DNA from: Epiperipatus broadwayi
Lineage: Eukaryota; Onychophora; Udeonychophora; Euonychophora; Peripatidae
Assembly (NCBI GenBank): GCA_028023455.1
Contig: JAQFVV010000049.1
Coordinates: 4,065,649 to 4,129,648, forward strand
DNA length: 64,000 nt
Direction: 5' to 3'
Shown: piece after piece, positions 45,187 to 58,102 of the stretch
Numbering within the stretch: position 1 is the stretch's first letter
Layout of the letters: each line of letters opens with the position of its first letter
Translations under genes and position numbers: made by a program
The notes under the pieces: model-generated
What the model saw: the letters and a program-made list of their open reading frames with translations, nothing else
Database searches by the model: none
Told to the model about the DNA's origin: nothing

Positions 45187-45548
45187 CCATTTAATAATAT
45201 ATATTAAGGCTATAACCTTAAGACTATGTGCCCAAATGTGACAGTAGGGACCTCTACAAATCTTAACACATGATTAACGACTTTAAAAGACAAGAGCAGC
45301 CACTCTTATCTTTGACCTAATTTCTAATTATATAGGTGAATCAAAATGTTTTAGATTCACCTATATAATTAGAAATTAGGATAAAAATAAGAGTGGCCAC
45401 TCTTGTCTTTTAAATTTGTTAATCTAGTGTTAAGATTTGTAGAGATCCCTACTGTTGCATTTAGGTGCATAGTCTTAACATTGTAGCCTTAATATATATT
45501 ACTTACATAATGAGTATGCACTTTATAAATTATTAATTACCATTTAAT
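45187..45548. mobile_element. Repeat family D, inverted dimer with 9-bp TSD
   Basis: CCATTTAAT at 45,187-45,195 and 45,540-45,548 flanks two near-perfect inverted arms (45,196-45,350 and 45,362-45,510) around an 11-bp loop. Shared arm sequences include TAATTTCTAATTATATAGGT and AAGAGTGGCCACTCTTGTCT (itself partly palindromic). The right end alone carries a ~30-bp tail (TTACATAATGAGTATGC...), homologous to the one-sided tail of the 18.5-kb copy. Confidence 0.8.
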
Positions 45549-46559
45549 GTAATTAAAAAGAATTTCTTCTAAAAACATTAACATCTATGAAATTTCTTCA
45601 AATAAAATTGCAAATTGTATATTAGAATGTATTTGCTAAATGTATTAAACAATATTTGGATATTACTTATAGAGCTAAATACTGCACTAATAAATTCATT
45701 TATTTTAAAAATAAATGATGACTTCATTTAATGTATTGAAAGGATAAACTATTACGTCATACTTTGGTATTTCCACAAATAGAAATACTGAAAGATTGAA
45801 TAAATTGTTCTCATTATAAAATCTTCAGATAATTGAAAACATTTAAGATTTATCTTTACGAATTTAAAGACTAAAAAGCACTTTAGTTATAAAAAATATT
45901 TATTTATTTGTTTGTTTTGGTTATTATTATTATTCATTTTATTAATATCATTAAAATACAGTTCTCAAGATAGGAGGATTGAAATCAACTTTCATATTTA
46001 GGTAGTTGATATTTAAATTTTATAACTACATTTAAGTTTAATGTAACATGTGCATATTTTATTGGAGTGAGGTTGGTTGTAAATTTTATTGTTGTTGATA
46101 CATATAAATAGAATAAATAATTCATTATGTTTTGCAGTAAAATGACCAGAGTGTACAAGAAAGAAATGCATATTGTGAAAGTCTGATATAATAATTAGAT
46201 AAAGATCATATAAAGCATTTTATATTAGTTACTTAATTATCTAATTTTAAAGTTAATTTTAATGCTTTTTCAAGTAATGGCTCATTTTGCAACATGTAAA
46301 GATACACTTACATAATACATTAGTATGACCAGATTTGAATAATAAAGTTTATTTATTAAAAAGTTTTTAAAACCTCTAATGACATATTTTCTGATAATTT
46401 AATTTATTATTGTCATTACTTGCAGGTTTGTAAATAAATTGATAGTCTTTGGTCATATAATATTAATTTATTTATTTAAAGGTGCATTAATTTATTAAAG
46501 GGTAATATACTATTATTTGTATTTGAATACAAGTATTATGTATATACTGAACTTTAGAT
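45549..46559. other. No recognisable feature
   Basis: AT-rich; nothing supported. Confidence 0.45.
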
Positions 46560-46680
46560 GAAATTAGAGGGGAATTGCATACTCACTCTCAGGCTTCTTT
46601 CAGCTATTTACTCATATTATATAACCAATACACATGACCACATAGATGTAAAAAAGATAAATAATCTCCAGTATATGTAT
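46560..46680 (-). repeat. Repeat family A, partial unit
   Basis: TTAGAGGGGAATTGCATACT, CAGGCTTCTTTCAGCTATTT, ATAACCAATACACATGACCA and AAAAAAGATAAATAATCTCC match the left arm of the 42.8-kb copy. Single arm only, ending abruptly near 46,680. Confidence 0.65.
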
Positions 46681-47246
46681 TTTTAAATACAAAGTCTTAG
46701 TTACTGTAAGATGTAGTTTGGGTACAACAAAATTCCCTTTGTTATTCAGCTGATTATATGACTTGTAATTAAATAATAAAATGCTAAGAGTCTTATTTAT
46801 CATATTTAAACATTTTAAAACCATCAGATAACAGTAAATCTGATTTACATTTGGATCTTGTTTTATGCCGTAGATAGGTTCCTCAGAAAACATGCACAAA
46901 AGAAATCACACAAAAATAGACTTAGCTTACCTTGAAAAATGGGGGATATGTTCCAATAATTTTCAAAAATTGTTATAGAAGCAAGGCAACAAGGAAAAAT
47001 TACTTTAAAATTCGTATTAAAAAAATAAGGAAATAAAGTATGACTAATAAAAATTTTTAAATATTTGATAAAAATTAATACAATACAAACTTTTTTTACT
47101 TTTTTTATTAACTACAATATTTAATTTTATATTTTTCATACATATTTTAATCATTACCACTATTTGAGAATATGTGTTCATTTGTGAATGAGATTCGTGA
47201 TGTGATGTACAACTGGCACCACTTTCAGTTTTGTGCCATGTTAATA
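46681..47246. other. No recognisable feature
   Basis: AT-rich sequence; a short ORF on the minus strand is within chance. Confidence 0.45.
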
Positions 47247-47748
47247 AATTTTGTTTCTATATTAGAAAAATAAGATCGCAATCAAAACAAAAAGATTATA
47301 CATTATCATTAGAAAGATTATTTTCAGTTTAAAAAATAAATAAAATCTTCGTTATTTATTTTAACAATCTAAAAAATTTTTTATTTCTGTTATATCTGAC
47401 AAAATACATTTTAAAAGTTTAAAATTTTTGAATATTTATTGTGATATTTTTATACATAAATATAAATCTATTATTATTATTTACTCATTAGTATAAGTAG
47501 GTTATTTACATAGAAGTTAAGATTCTAAATACAGCTTCAGGCCATATTCACATTAGCTGCTAATATAATGTTATATTTTTGAAAACAAAAGTATTTCAAG
47601 TCAAAATAAGTTATTAATAATTTAAATTTCTTGATATGTAATAAATATAGTGAAATATGAAAGATATTAAGAAGAAACATGAATCACATAACTTCAAAAT
47701 TGCATTAAAATAATCCACATAAAACCAGACCCAGGTGTATTTACATTT
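47247..47748 (+). repeat. ~500-bp dispersed repeat E, copy 1
   Basis: Matches the reverse complement of 61,168-61,665 along its full length at roughly 90% by eye (for example CAAAACAAAAAGATTATACA, TACAGCTTCAGGCCATATTC, ATTAATAATTTAAATTTCTT). No ORF, no obvious terminal inverted repeats, no TSD recognised. Class unknown. Confidence 0.8.
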
Positions 47749-48224
47749 GAAAAGTTGTAGAAAATCTGCTAGTCATGTCACTATTATTAGATTTTTTTAT
47801 TACTCTGTGTATTATACAGTTATATGCATTTGCTGAGATATTATTAATTAATATTTCTAATATATTTGATTACATTAGAAGACTTACTCATTTATTACTG
47901 GTCAAGCTAAGATTTTGGTCATTTAGTATTTTTGATTATAATACATTTGGTGGATTTATCTTTGCTCATCTCTTTGATAGTTACAATATGTAGAGGATTT
48001 TTTCAGGTTTATACATTTAAATATTAGAAAGTTGAAAAAAAAAATTGTATTTAAAAAATATATAATTTTCAGCTATAATGCAATAAAGCAAAAAGTACCA
48101 ACTTAAACAGGTATTGATAAAGTGCATGCTCCACATTCACTTTTTATTTTAGTTTCTGGTTTTACATGATGTATGGAGCCATTGAAACCATATAGCAAAA
48201 ACTAATCAATAAATTGAATATGTA
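47749..48224. other. No recognisable feature
   Basis: A 72-codon ORF at 47,775-47,993 is hydrophobic and without motifs; chance is likely. Confidence 0.4.
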
Positions 48225-48345
48225 AACAAAGGCAAAACTCTCCATACAGTAGTGCCACCCTGTGCCAAACAGAGTAATCAATGGAGAGTTTTGCCTTTGT
48301 TTACAACAATTATGTGCTAGTATAGAGATGGTGATCATGTGACGT
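48225..48345. repeat. Repeat family B, short palindromic copy
   Basis: GCAAAACTCTCCATACAGTA and TGGAGAGTTTTGCC mirror each other around the CCTGTGCCAAAC centre; the right end continues to TCATGTGACGTTTAG as in the 14.3-kb copy. Confidence 0.7.
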
Positions 48346-49864
48346 TTAGTGATTTAAATTGAATATGTTTTAAAAAGTCCATTCTCATAAAAATACATAC
48401 TAGTAAATCACACATTAATTGTAAAATGCATATTTTCTAATTTTTTTTTGTCTTTCAAAACAATCAAAAATTAAGGTCAACTGTAAACGTCAAGTTTTAT
48501 GACAACAATACTTAAACACAAATTAATTATATACGTTTTACTTTTCATATAAAATGGCAAAAATTGTAAAAAAATTAAATTATTTAATGAATATATAGTA
48601 CAATAAAGCATTAAAATATGAACTTAAATAGTTCAAATATTAGTAACAAAAAATAAATAGAATTTTTTTTTTTTATGATTACTAGCAGTAGACAGAATGA
48701 AAGTCCCAAAGAAAGAATAAAAATAGATTAATTTGGCCATTTTTTATTTTTATGTTTGAAAATGTCTTTTTTTTGTTTGCACCTTTTTAGATCATCCACA
48801 ATTGATGGACAATAACATATATGGGGGGGGGGATGTTTCATTGAATTGTATTTATTTTTAAGACTATTTTATAAAAAAATACATCAAACTATTTTATTAT
48901 TGTAAAAGTACAAAAATATTTATTTCTAGATTATTTTATAAAATTAAAAAAAAAAACAACTTTAATATTATAGGCAAATGTGCTATTTTTCAATTATGAA
49001 ATATGTGTTTAATTTATTGACTACTATTTATTTATGCGTAAATGTTGCAAAAATATTTATCCATGGGCTCTTATTTACATATTTATTTTTAGATTACTTT
49101 ACAAAAAAATATACAAGTGTTAAAAATTACGAGAAAATATTGTATTTTTAATTATGAAATACACACAAATGTTCATTTTGTCAGTTATTCTCTTAATATG
49201 GGTTAATGGTCAATTATGTCAAAAAAGTTCTACAAAAAGTGTCAATTAGTTTTTTTACAGTATGACTTTGGTGGCTCCACAGAAAAGTGACCATAGAGCA
49301 CATACAATATTGGTACTGCACTGCGAATTACACTGTCTGGATAATACGTATATTTGAATATTTCTAGATGACATAAATCCAACTTGCAATATCTTTTTTA
49401 ATTGGCAATTTCTTTTATTACATCAAGTAATGTATTAAAACACAGAATATTCATTAATTTTTAAATATATATATATAAATTCTAAAATTAACAAGATTCT
49501 GTCATGATAAATATAAAAACTAAATTATAATTTGTTAATGGAGATTCAAGTGATCTAAACCTTCTAGCTCATCTGACAATAATAGGCTTTATTGATATTA
49601 TGTAAAATGTATTTATAGTGAGAGAAACTGATTTGAAGAGTTTTACATCAAAAAGATGGATTATGATATTATAGATTTTAAAATGACAGTTGCAAAAAAT
49701 ATGAAATCTAACAGTTTACACACCTACATACTACAAATTTTTAATATAACCAATAAATAATAAAATAGCATCTATATCTTGATTAAGTCAAGCAAGATAG
49801 GCAGTCATAATGAAAGATAGATATATGCATTATTTAATTAAATATTGATATACTGAAAATTAAT
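48346..49864. other. No recognisable feature
   Basis: AT-rich; a run of ten G at 48,823-48,832 stands out. No genes. Confidence 0.45.
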
Positions 49865-50440
49865 GTATTAAAACATCACATGATCACCATTTCTAATACT
49901 TACACAAACTGTTAAAACACTAGTAACTCTCTCCATATAGTAGTGTCAACAAGTGCAAACCATAATAATCAATGATGCTAGGTTTGTGCACCAAATTCCT
50001 ATCTAGTGCCTATTCATCCAATATCCCCAGACTCCTTTCTAGCTTGTGGATGTCATCAGTGAAAAGCCCTAGACTTGAGAGCACTGTATATAGAAGCCAT
50101 CTTTCATCTTGTATAGATATTTTACGGTTAACTAAAAATACAAATGATGTCACTGGAGAGTTGAATTAGATACAATATATATATATATATACTGTGAGTC
50201 TTAGGTACAAGCCTAATCAATGGTGAAAGTCACAAGCTAGAAACTAGTCTAGGGTACTGAATGAGTAAGCACTAGGTATAGATTTCGATGCATAAAGAAA
50301 ACCCCAAACTACAAACTAGTCTTAGGATATTAGATGAGTAAGCACCAGAGACGTTGATGCACAAACTTTGTAACATCTATTGATTATTAGCATCACTCCA
50401 TGGAAATAATTGCAACTAGTTTACACTGAAAATTGTAGAG
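49865..50440. repeat. Repeat family B, decayed inverted pair
   Basis: AAACATCACATGATCACCAT near 49,872, TCCATATAGTAGTGTCAACA near 49,933 and TATCTAGTGCCTATTCATCC near 50,000 follow the family-B order. From 50,190 to 50,440 the complement reads back (CACAAGCTAGAAACTAGTCT twice, TGAGTAAGCAC). So it is an inverted dimer with an internal duplication on the right side. Confidence 0.65.
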
Positions 50441-50469
50441 TTAATGTCAGTGTGTTCATTTATTTTATA

Positions 50470-50885
50470 TTATTATCTGAAGCTGGATTTAAAAGTTATT
50501 TTAGCACAGTGAATCATATCCAAGTAAAGAGATAAAAGGATGAATATTGTATTGACTCATAACCATATTACAAAGATTAATTTATAACATTGGATCAATC
50601 AAGACATAAATGTAAGAGTAATGCAACTGTAGTGATTATATTCCAGGATGACACTATGAAGATTAGAGTAATTCCATATCTCAAAACTTTGCATGGTTTA
50701 AAGTAGGAGTCTAAGGAATTAAAAATGGATGGATTTTAAATAACATTTAGATTTTGCAAATGACATCTTGTTTTAGTGAACAATGCTTAAAAGCTTAAAA
50801 AAATGATGCAAGATTTAGCACATGAAAATAAAAATATAATTATAGATATTATCTTAAAATGTTAAATAAGCCTGTATTTCAGTTA
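50470..50885 (+). pseudogene. RTE LINE remnant, 5' portion of a split copy
   Basis: GAAGCTGGATTTAAAAG and GTGAATCATATCCA match the RTE RT at 5752-5800, followed by decayed equivalents of 5830-6280 (ATGACACTATGAAGATTAGA, TTTGCATGGTTTAAAGTAGG). Too eroded for a continuous frame. Confidence 0.65.
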
Positions 50886-51300
50886 TTGCATAGTAGAGAT
50901 GTCTGCCCATCCCTTGTATATGTATTAAATGGATTGTGTCCTGTACATGAGGGGTCAGATTGACTTTAGGTCAACATGGGTGTGACAAGAATCTCAGTTT
51001 CAGGGTGGCCTTTGAACATTCCATCATCAGATTTTCAATTGGATGGATGGTTGAAGAGTTGGAGTGTGGAATGGATTGAAGCATGTCCATTAAAGTATGA
51101 AAATTGGCTATCTTAATATATATCTGAGTACTTAATGCATGTATGTGTAAAGATGATAATCTGGATCAACTGATGATTGCTGGTTTAGCATGAGATACAT
51201 TTATTGGTGATTACTTATCTTTTCAACATATATGTGTTCAAGTATATCAGTGATATGAGATTGTGTGAAAGCCTGTGCTCATATAGCCTATATATTAATG
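50886..51300 (-). repeat. Repeat family A inserted in the RTE copy
   Basis: The longest family-A unit: GTCCATTAAAGTATGAAAATTGGC, GATGATAATCTGGATCAACTGATGA (shown in parts elsewhere) and an outer part with CATCATCAGATTTTCAATTG. On the minus strand the latter reads CTGATGATGG... followed ~30 nt later by GAAACTGAG, a possible weak hammerhead-like core. It separates two collinear RTE fragments, so it inserted after the RTE. Confidence 0.65.
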
Positions 51301-51890
51301 TTAAATATATTCTCACAGAATAATAAAATTAAGATGGATAGTCAGAAATTAGAAGAAATTAATAATTGCTATGGCTACATTATTAAGAAGAATGAAAACA
51401 TAATGGGTGAAATTAATCACAGAATTGAAATTGGTTGGAGTGCTTTTAACAGAAATAACTTAATATTAAAAGGAAATATGCCTATGTATATGAAAAGAAA
51501 GAATTTATATAAATGTATTTTACCAGTTCTTATACATGAATCTGAGACATGAATACTTAATAGAAAAGCAATACAAAGACATCAAATCTCTCAATAAAGA
51601 ATAAAAACATGTATGAAAGTAACTGAAAATTTGTGGGTGAGGGGAAAAACGGGTATTACTGACATAATTAAAAAAAATTAAGAGATTGAAATAAAGCTGG
51701 CACAAACATAAAGTGAGGATAATAGATGAAAAGACAAATATGTAAATAAAAGACTTAGAAAGAGACCACATTTGAGATAGATAGATGTAATGAAATTTGC
51801 TGCTATGTTGTAGAGAATAGAGCTACAGATCAATGAAGCTAAACTAAACTTGAGATTTTTTTCTACAGTAGGTCAGATCAATAATGGATA
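51301..51890 (+). pseudogene. RTE LINE remnant, 3' portion of a split copy
   Basis: Resumes the RTE at the equivalent of 6298: QKLEEINNCYGYI, GEINHRIEIGWSAFNRNNLI, LKGNMPMYMKRK (51,340-51,500), then CILPVL and ESET. Downstream matches AGACCACATTTGAGATAGAT (RTE 6788) and runs to about 51,890 without a clear GAT tail. Confidence 0.8.
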
Positions 51891-53287
51891 AAAATTATAG
51901 AAGTCAACATCAATATTTTTGAGAATAAAAGAAGTCAAGATACTTTGCAGATTTTTATATGTGTAAAAGCAATCAAAAGAAAATTCATAAAAAAATAATA
52001 TTTCAGTATATTGATAAATATGATTAAATAATATGCAAATAATTTTCTAATTATTGTATAATATCTTTACTTCTACATTGAAGTAAATAATTGAGAGATT
52101 ATTGAAAAGTTGTAAACAGTTTTGACACCATGCATGAGTATAATGATGATCCTAATCATTCTTCAATTGTTCTTTTTCCCCAAGAACTGTCTCTGTCTGT
52201 CATGGAAAAACCCAAAGAAATAGTTGACATCTTTAACCTGAAAACTTTTATAGTATTTAAACTATAAATGCAGTCATTTTTTCTAGAAAATAATTGAGGT
52301 GTTATTGAAATATTAACAATAAATTATAGAAACCATTTGTGGCAATTATATCTTGAGTGGTTCAGTGCACTGGCAGAATGGTAGATTCTGGAACTCAAGT
52401 TTAATGAAATAATCCCCCATCTCTGTTATTTTAGGTTTCAACATTTGTATAAGCTCCTAGCAATAAAACATTCTATTATTTTTGTGGCCACATTTTAGAT
52501 GAAACCATCAGCCACTGATTTTTTCCTCCATAAATGGTTTTTTGGCTGAAAAATCTAAGTTACACACTTATATGTGGGGGTGTCCTTTATGAGCATCAAT
52601 TTCGATTTAAATGAGTGAATTATAATATTTTTATTAAAATGTAATATTTTAAAAATTAATGTATAAATATTGAGATTTGCAATTTCCAGACAATATAAAA
52701 ACAAATAGCAGATGTTTTTCTTATTATTTCTATTACGATCAAAATAATAGTTTTAAAAATTCGTGGGATTATGTTAAAAAAAAAAAAAAAAATTGATTCC
52801 ACCAAGCCAAGAATAAAATATATTTTCTACTTTATTAAGTTAGACAATTATTTATTTATCTAACGATAGTGCATAACTAAAATTTCCAAATCTGTTTTCA
52901 GAGAACAATAATATGTATAGTCTTTCTTTATACTTTTTATAAATATCAATATCCCTCTATATTTTTCCAATCATCTGATATTTGTTTATTATACACATTT
53001 GATATATAATTGGTCAACTTTTTTTTTATTTTTTCATTTACTTTTTTAAAAAATATCTATAAAAATTCTATTATTTCCTGAAGCTCTTTTATTGTTTATA
53101 GATTTAATATCACGTTTACCCACATCATTAAAACTATTTGTAATTACCAAAAATGTTTCAAAATTATAGGAGTTACTTTGTTTACTCATTCTTGATTATT
53201 ATATAGTTTTTTGTAAAAAATTTCTTTACATTTCTTATCTCATTTATTTTTTTAATAATAGTTACATCATAATTATTGTAGTTATAA
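51891..53287. other. No recognisable feature
   Basis: AT-rich apart from 52,140-52,580, which is more balanced and contains GGTTCAGTGCACTGGCAGAA; no known repeat or gene assigned. A 17-nt A run lies near 52,776. Confidence 0.4.
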
Positions 53288-53430
53288 ATGTATTTAACGC
53301 TGATTACGTAAGTAATATTTACTAAGGCAATAAACCTTAAGCATGTGCGGTTGAAAATGCGAAGGTAGGGACCTCTACAGGTCTTAACCACAAGCTTATG
53401 CATTGGAAGAAAAGAGGGGAATCCATTTCA
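53288..53430 (-). repeat. Repeat family D, single arm
   Basis: GATTACGTAAGTAATATTTA, ACCTCTACAGGTCTTAACCA and GGAAGAAAAGAGGGGAATCC match the left arm of the 18.5-kb copy. The opposite arm is absent, so this is a monomer truncated at about 53,425. Confidence 0.75.
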
Positions 53431-54354
53431 TTATAATACAAACATGTAGTTTTAAACTTGTAAAATTTATTCTCTTATCAAGATTTTCTTATCAATTCAT
53501 AGTTGATATTTTACCATTATCAATTCTTGATATTCAGTTTTTTTAAATAGTTTATTTTAAAATATTTTTATATTTCTTTTCCTGATATATTTTCTTTTCT
53601 CAGATAAAAATTGATTGAAATGCTATTTTTTATATGTCTATCTATGTAGCTGACTTTAATCTAATATTAGTTATTCTTATATTGAACTTGTTCAAGTCTG
53701 AGACATCACCAATTCCTTAATATTGTAAATGATTGATTCTAACTTAAACTCACTGAAATATTTCTCTAGATTACAACTAAATCTTGTCTTTTTTATATAA
53801 CTTTTGTCTCTATAGTTTTACATTAATACATTTCTTATTTTCACTAATTCAAAATTATTTCTGTGATGATATTATTAAATATGGTATAATTCTGAAGCAC
53901 ATATATATTAGCCAAAACATAATTTATTCCAGTTGTACCTTTATTGGAGTATATACTTTTTTGATTTTTTAATTCATAATCTCTACAGATTCAATATGTT
54001 TATTTTATCTTTTCTGTCTCCATATTAAAACTAATACACAATATTTTGTTTAGAGAATTATTTTCATTTTGTGATATTAAAACCATTTGTGGAAATTTTA
54101 AATTATTTGGTATGTTGTAAAACATTCTATACACCTAAATAATTTTTTTCTGTTTCTTTGCAAAAACAAAAACTTACCAAGTTATAAACCTGAATTGTCT
54201 GCATTTGATATAATTAATTAATATTAATACCTAATATGTAACTCAATATCACATATTATCAAACATATTGTTTATACAAATTAAAGTCACATGACTTAAT
54301 TTTTTAAGCTTGTAAATAAAAAATAAAGAGCTCTTCTAATCTCTCTTACAAGCT
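53431..54354. other. No recognisable feature
   Basis: AT-rich; short T-rich ORFs only. Confidence 0.45.
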
Positions 54355-54855
54355 TTATTGATAAATGACAGCAAAACAAAGCATTTAAAAATCTCTATCT
54401 TGAAACCACTCCCCAACCTCAGACCAATGGTAGCAAGGACTATGAATAGTCAATAAAAATTAAAGTCATAGATATATGATTTTTAATTTTTATTGACTAT
54501 TCATAGTTTTTGCTTTAAAGCCTTCAACAATGGTTTATTGCTAAGGCTGTTAATATATATATTGTTTGAACTGAAGATCTCTCAGCCCATATAGCTATTT
54601 AAGATAGACTGGGTTTGAAGACATATAGGTATCTAAAAATTTCAGATATTCTACTTAATAATTTACTTTTAGATAAATGTTGGCTTTGGCTTTATATTTT
54701 TAGATCTAGTATCGGAAACTATCCTAGCACCTCACTGAGTAATGCCAAAGCATGCAAGCATTGGTCTGAGGTTGGAGAGTGGTTTCAAGATAGATTTTTA
54801 AATGCTTTGTTTTGCTGCCATTTATCAATAAAGCTTGTTAGAGCAATTAGCAGAA
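54355..54855. mobile_element. Repeat family C, asymmetric inverted dimer
   Basis: The short left arm (54,355-54,440; AAGCTTTATTGATAAATGAC, CCACTCCCCAACCTCAGACC) is mirrored by the end of the full right unit (54,745-54,855; GGTCTGAGGTTGGAGAGTGG, ATTTATCAATAAAGCTT). The axis is a small perfect palindrome near 54,485. The long right unit aligns with 43.7 kb. A 93-codon ORF across it is not a gene. Confidence 0.7.
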
Positions 54856-54894
54856 TTCTTTATTTGTTATATTGTTTATATAGTTTTTATTTAT

Positions 54895-55215
54895 AATGAA
54901 TTCCATTTTGCTTTCCATATTAATATCTTTATAGTAAAGCATGTGTTCTCTTTTCAAATCAATTTCCACTTCTCATCTAACTTCACAAAGTCTAATAATA
55001 TTTCATTTAATATTACAGTTGAATATGATCTACAAAGTATAGATTGTCAAGTAAAATATCAATTGTCATCTGATGATTACTATCAAGATAATTTTAGCTC
55101 TGTCTACCTTTTATCATTAATCATTGCTTTGTCATATGATTTTATAGCCATTTTGGAAATTAAGACCATAATTGTTGTTTTGTCTTCCATATTTATAAAA
55201 AAGATAATAGGATAA
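54895..55215 (+). CDS. Unrecognised hydrophobic ORF
   Basis: About 106 codons open outside the repeat (the ORF begins within family C at 54,835). Phe/Ile/Tyr-rich, with two hydrophobic stretches (SVYLLSLIIALSYDF and TIIVVLSSIFI) that could be membrane segments. No conserved motif. This length is unusual but not impossible by chance in such AT-rich DNA; composition looks like translated T-rich noise. Confidence 0.15.
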   Translation, partial: NEFHFAFHINIFIVKHVFSFQINFHFSSNFTKSNNISFNITVEYDLQSIDCQVKYQLSSDDYYQDNFSSVYLLSLIIALSYDFIAILEIKTIIVVLSSIFIKKIIG

Positions 55216-55644
55216 ATAAAATTATTTACATGTATATGCATTAAAACTCTTTTAAATTCCAAAAAATTCTATTTTTGTTTTTATTGTTTAAATCTTCAGT
55301 TTTGTTATATGTATCGTTGCTTACAGTATCTCTACAATACTTTTAAAATAACATTCATGATCCAATTTGTAGAAGATGTAATCCAATAAAAATATCATCA
55401 AAATAATATTGTAAATAATTTATGGATGGATCTTTAACAATACATCTTTTATATCTATTGCCCATGAAGACCTTCATTTTAATATATATATATATAATAT
55501 TGTAATTAGATAAGATACTTTAAAAAAGAATTAGTGTTAGTTGACAAAGATTACGAAGACAGTCAAAAATGCTCCTAGGTGGATAAAAGTTTTTAAAATT
55601 GTACTTTATATATATTTATGTTACTTTATTTATTAATATTTAAT
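55216..55644. other. No recognisable feature
   Basis: AT-rich; nothing supported. Confidence 0.45.
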
Positions 55645-56510
55645 TAAACCACTAAACATCACAAGATCACAATTTCTTATACTTGCTCATAACTGTTATT
55701 AAAACTGGCAAAAAGTAGTGCCACTCAGTGCAAGCCAGAGTAATCAATGGATGCCAGAAGGCTTGTGTATAAAATTCCTATTTAGTGCCTACTCATCCAA
55801 TATCCTCAGACTAGTTTATAGGTTGTGGCTTTCATAAGTGAGGACCCTTGGATCTGAGAGCACTGCATCTAGATCTTAGGATCTAACACAACCCACCATC
55901 AGCCATCTTTTATCTCTACTTAACTACAAAACTATGAGTCTAAAATTGAAAACACAATAATATTTTCAATCTAAGCTCATTGGCTTATATATTCAATAGA
56001 TCTGAACTCAGTTCAGACCCATACATTATGGTGTCTTTTGTTTTTTAATAACCATAGCCACCATTATCCTATTAGGCAGGATTGGTATTAAACCACTAAA
56101 CATTACATGATCATCATTTTTATGCTTGCTCATAACTGTTATTAAAACAAGCAAAACTCTCCATACAGTAGTGCTACTCAATGCAATCCAGAGTAATCAA
56201 TGGATGCCAGAAGGCTTGGGCTTAGATTGAAAATATTATTGTGTTTTCAATTTTAGACTCATAGTTTTGTAGTTAAGTATAGATAAAAGGTGGCTTCTGG
56301 GGGTTGCATTAGATCCTAAGATCTAGGTGCAGTGCTCTCAGATCCAAGACTCCTCACTGATGGAAACCACAAGCTAGAAACTAATGGGGATATTGGATGA
56401 GTAGGCACTAGATAGGAATTTTATGCACACACTTTCTGGCATCCATTGATTACTCTGGCTTGCACTGAGTGGCACTATTGTATGGAGAGTTTTGACTGTT
56501 TTTAATACTT
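55645..56510. mobile_element. Repeat family B, two full units in inverted order
   Basis: Unit 1 (55,655-56,100, minus) contains ATCTAGATCTTAGGATCTAA, CTCTACTTAACTACAAAACT and ACCATAGCCACCATTATCCT; unit 2 (56,215-56,505, plus) reads the complement (AGTTTTGTAGTTAAGTATAG, GATCCTAAGATCTAGGTGCA) and ends in TGTATGGAGAGTTTTG. Both start at shared CTAAACAT(C/T)ACA termini (55,661 and 56,096). Gives the most complete view of the family (~450 bp). Confidence 0.75.
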
Positions 56511-57704
56511 AATTACAAGATTATGTATATAACTTGAAGAAATACAGATATCGAAGAAGAATATCATTACATATTTATATAATAATAAAATATTACAGCA
56601 CTAAACTTGGAGAAATAAGCCTCCAAAATATTAACTATATAATTATAATGCCTTCCAATAATAATGCTTGCAATACTTAGAATAAATTTAAAACCATTTT
56701 CATGTTGACATACATGGACTAGCTGATTTTAAATTTACCACTACAATTAATTATCATTGTCTGATGTAATTATCTATATAAGAGTATAGTTGAGAAGATA
56801 AAAATGAATTATTTTTTTATTAAAGCATATCGGTAGTTTTTTTTAGATATTTACCTCTTCAAGTACTTTATATAAATATGTATCAGAACTACATATGAAT
56901 ATAGAAACAAAAAAAAGTATTATTGTGTTAATAAGGAGTAAAATAGAAATATAAAATATAAATCTATAATAACTCATATAACAACATAAGAAAAGTAATA
57001 ATTTTATTTTAAAGAACTAGAACAAAGTAAATGATTTTTGTCAGCTTTACTAGATATTAACAGCGAATTGATTATTTGTTCACAGAGGAAGGAAGATGAC
57101 ACCAATATATATTCCTTAACAAAAACAAACATTTTGTTAATTATATATAGAAGAATTTAGTTTATAGTTTACCACAGTAATATAATGAGAAAGTAAACTA
57201 ACTGGATTTCTCCATTAAATTTTAAAGTCTCAGTTTAGTCAATAATTATTATGCTCAATCTATTTTCGGGTCCCATTGCCCCCCCCCCCCCGCCCAATAC
57301 AAATAAAGAAAAGAAAACCAACCATGTAATTACATTTATTTTTGTCTTATAAAAAAAGTAAAGCATCGTTAGAACTTAATAGATCTAAAATAGAAAGTTT
57401 TATGTATGTATAGACATTATCATGGAACTAAAAAATAAAATAGTCAAAAATAGTTTTAACTAAGCTCTCAATACCTATATAATGCTATATTGTAAGAACA
57501 AATGTTTTATCATCAAACAATAAAAGACAAATGTAGAAATATTGAAAGATTTTCATAAGTTAATAAACAGCAGATAGCAATGTATTTTTTATGCATTTTT
57601 TGATGCAATATTGTGTGTTTAAAGTCTAAGGATATTAATCTAGACTATACAGTAATTAATACACTGTACAGGCTTACGCACACCTGCAAATATATAATGT
57701 AATA
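56511..57704. other. No recognisable feature
   Basis: AT-rich except a run of 13 C at 57,279-57,291 followed by GCCC. No genes. Confidence 0.45.
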
Positions 57705-58015
57705 TGTAAGGGATTCAAACTCAGACTTTCACATGACCCTTAACTCTCCATGCCATCTCATATTGCTGACCCACCTAATCATTCACAAGTTGAAAAGATA
57801 AATAATCATCAATATACATATTTCATGCTAAACCAGCACTCATCAGTTGGTCCAGATTACCATCTCCACACATATATACAATCAGTATTCAGCTCTATAT
57901 TAAGATAGCCAATCTTCATACTTTAATGGACAGGCTTCAAACTACTCCAAACCACAACTCTACAACCATCCATTTCATTGAAAATCTGATGATGGAACGT
58001 TCACCCATACAGTAA
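57705..58015 (+). repeat. Repeat family A, long single unit
   Basis: GGGATTCAAACTCAGACTTT, AACCAGCACTCATCAGTTGG, TAAGATAGCCAATCTTCATA, TTTAATGGACAGGCTTC and GAAAATCTGATGATGGAACG follow the family order, truncated at about 58,015 relative to the 51-kb copy. Shows that family A also exists as monomers. Confidence 0.75.
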
Positions 58016-58102
58016 TGTAAAAAAACTAGATAGGATTTAAAAGTGTTGTAGAAGAGCCTTTGTTACATAAAAAGCAAACTGAATGAAACTATTTAAGATA
58101 AT

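Noticed and set aside
54615-54896. 93-codon ORF
   Set aside because: Lies entirely within repeat family C; the homologous copy at 43.7 kb does not keep the frame.
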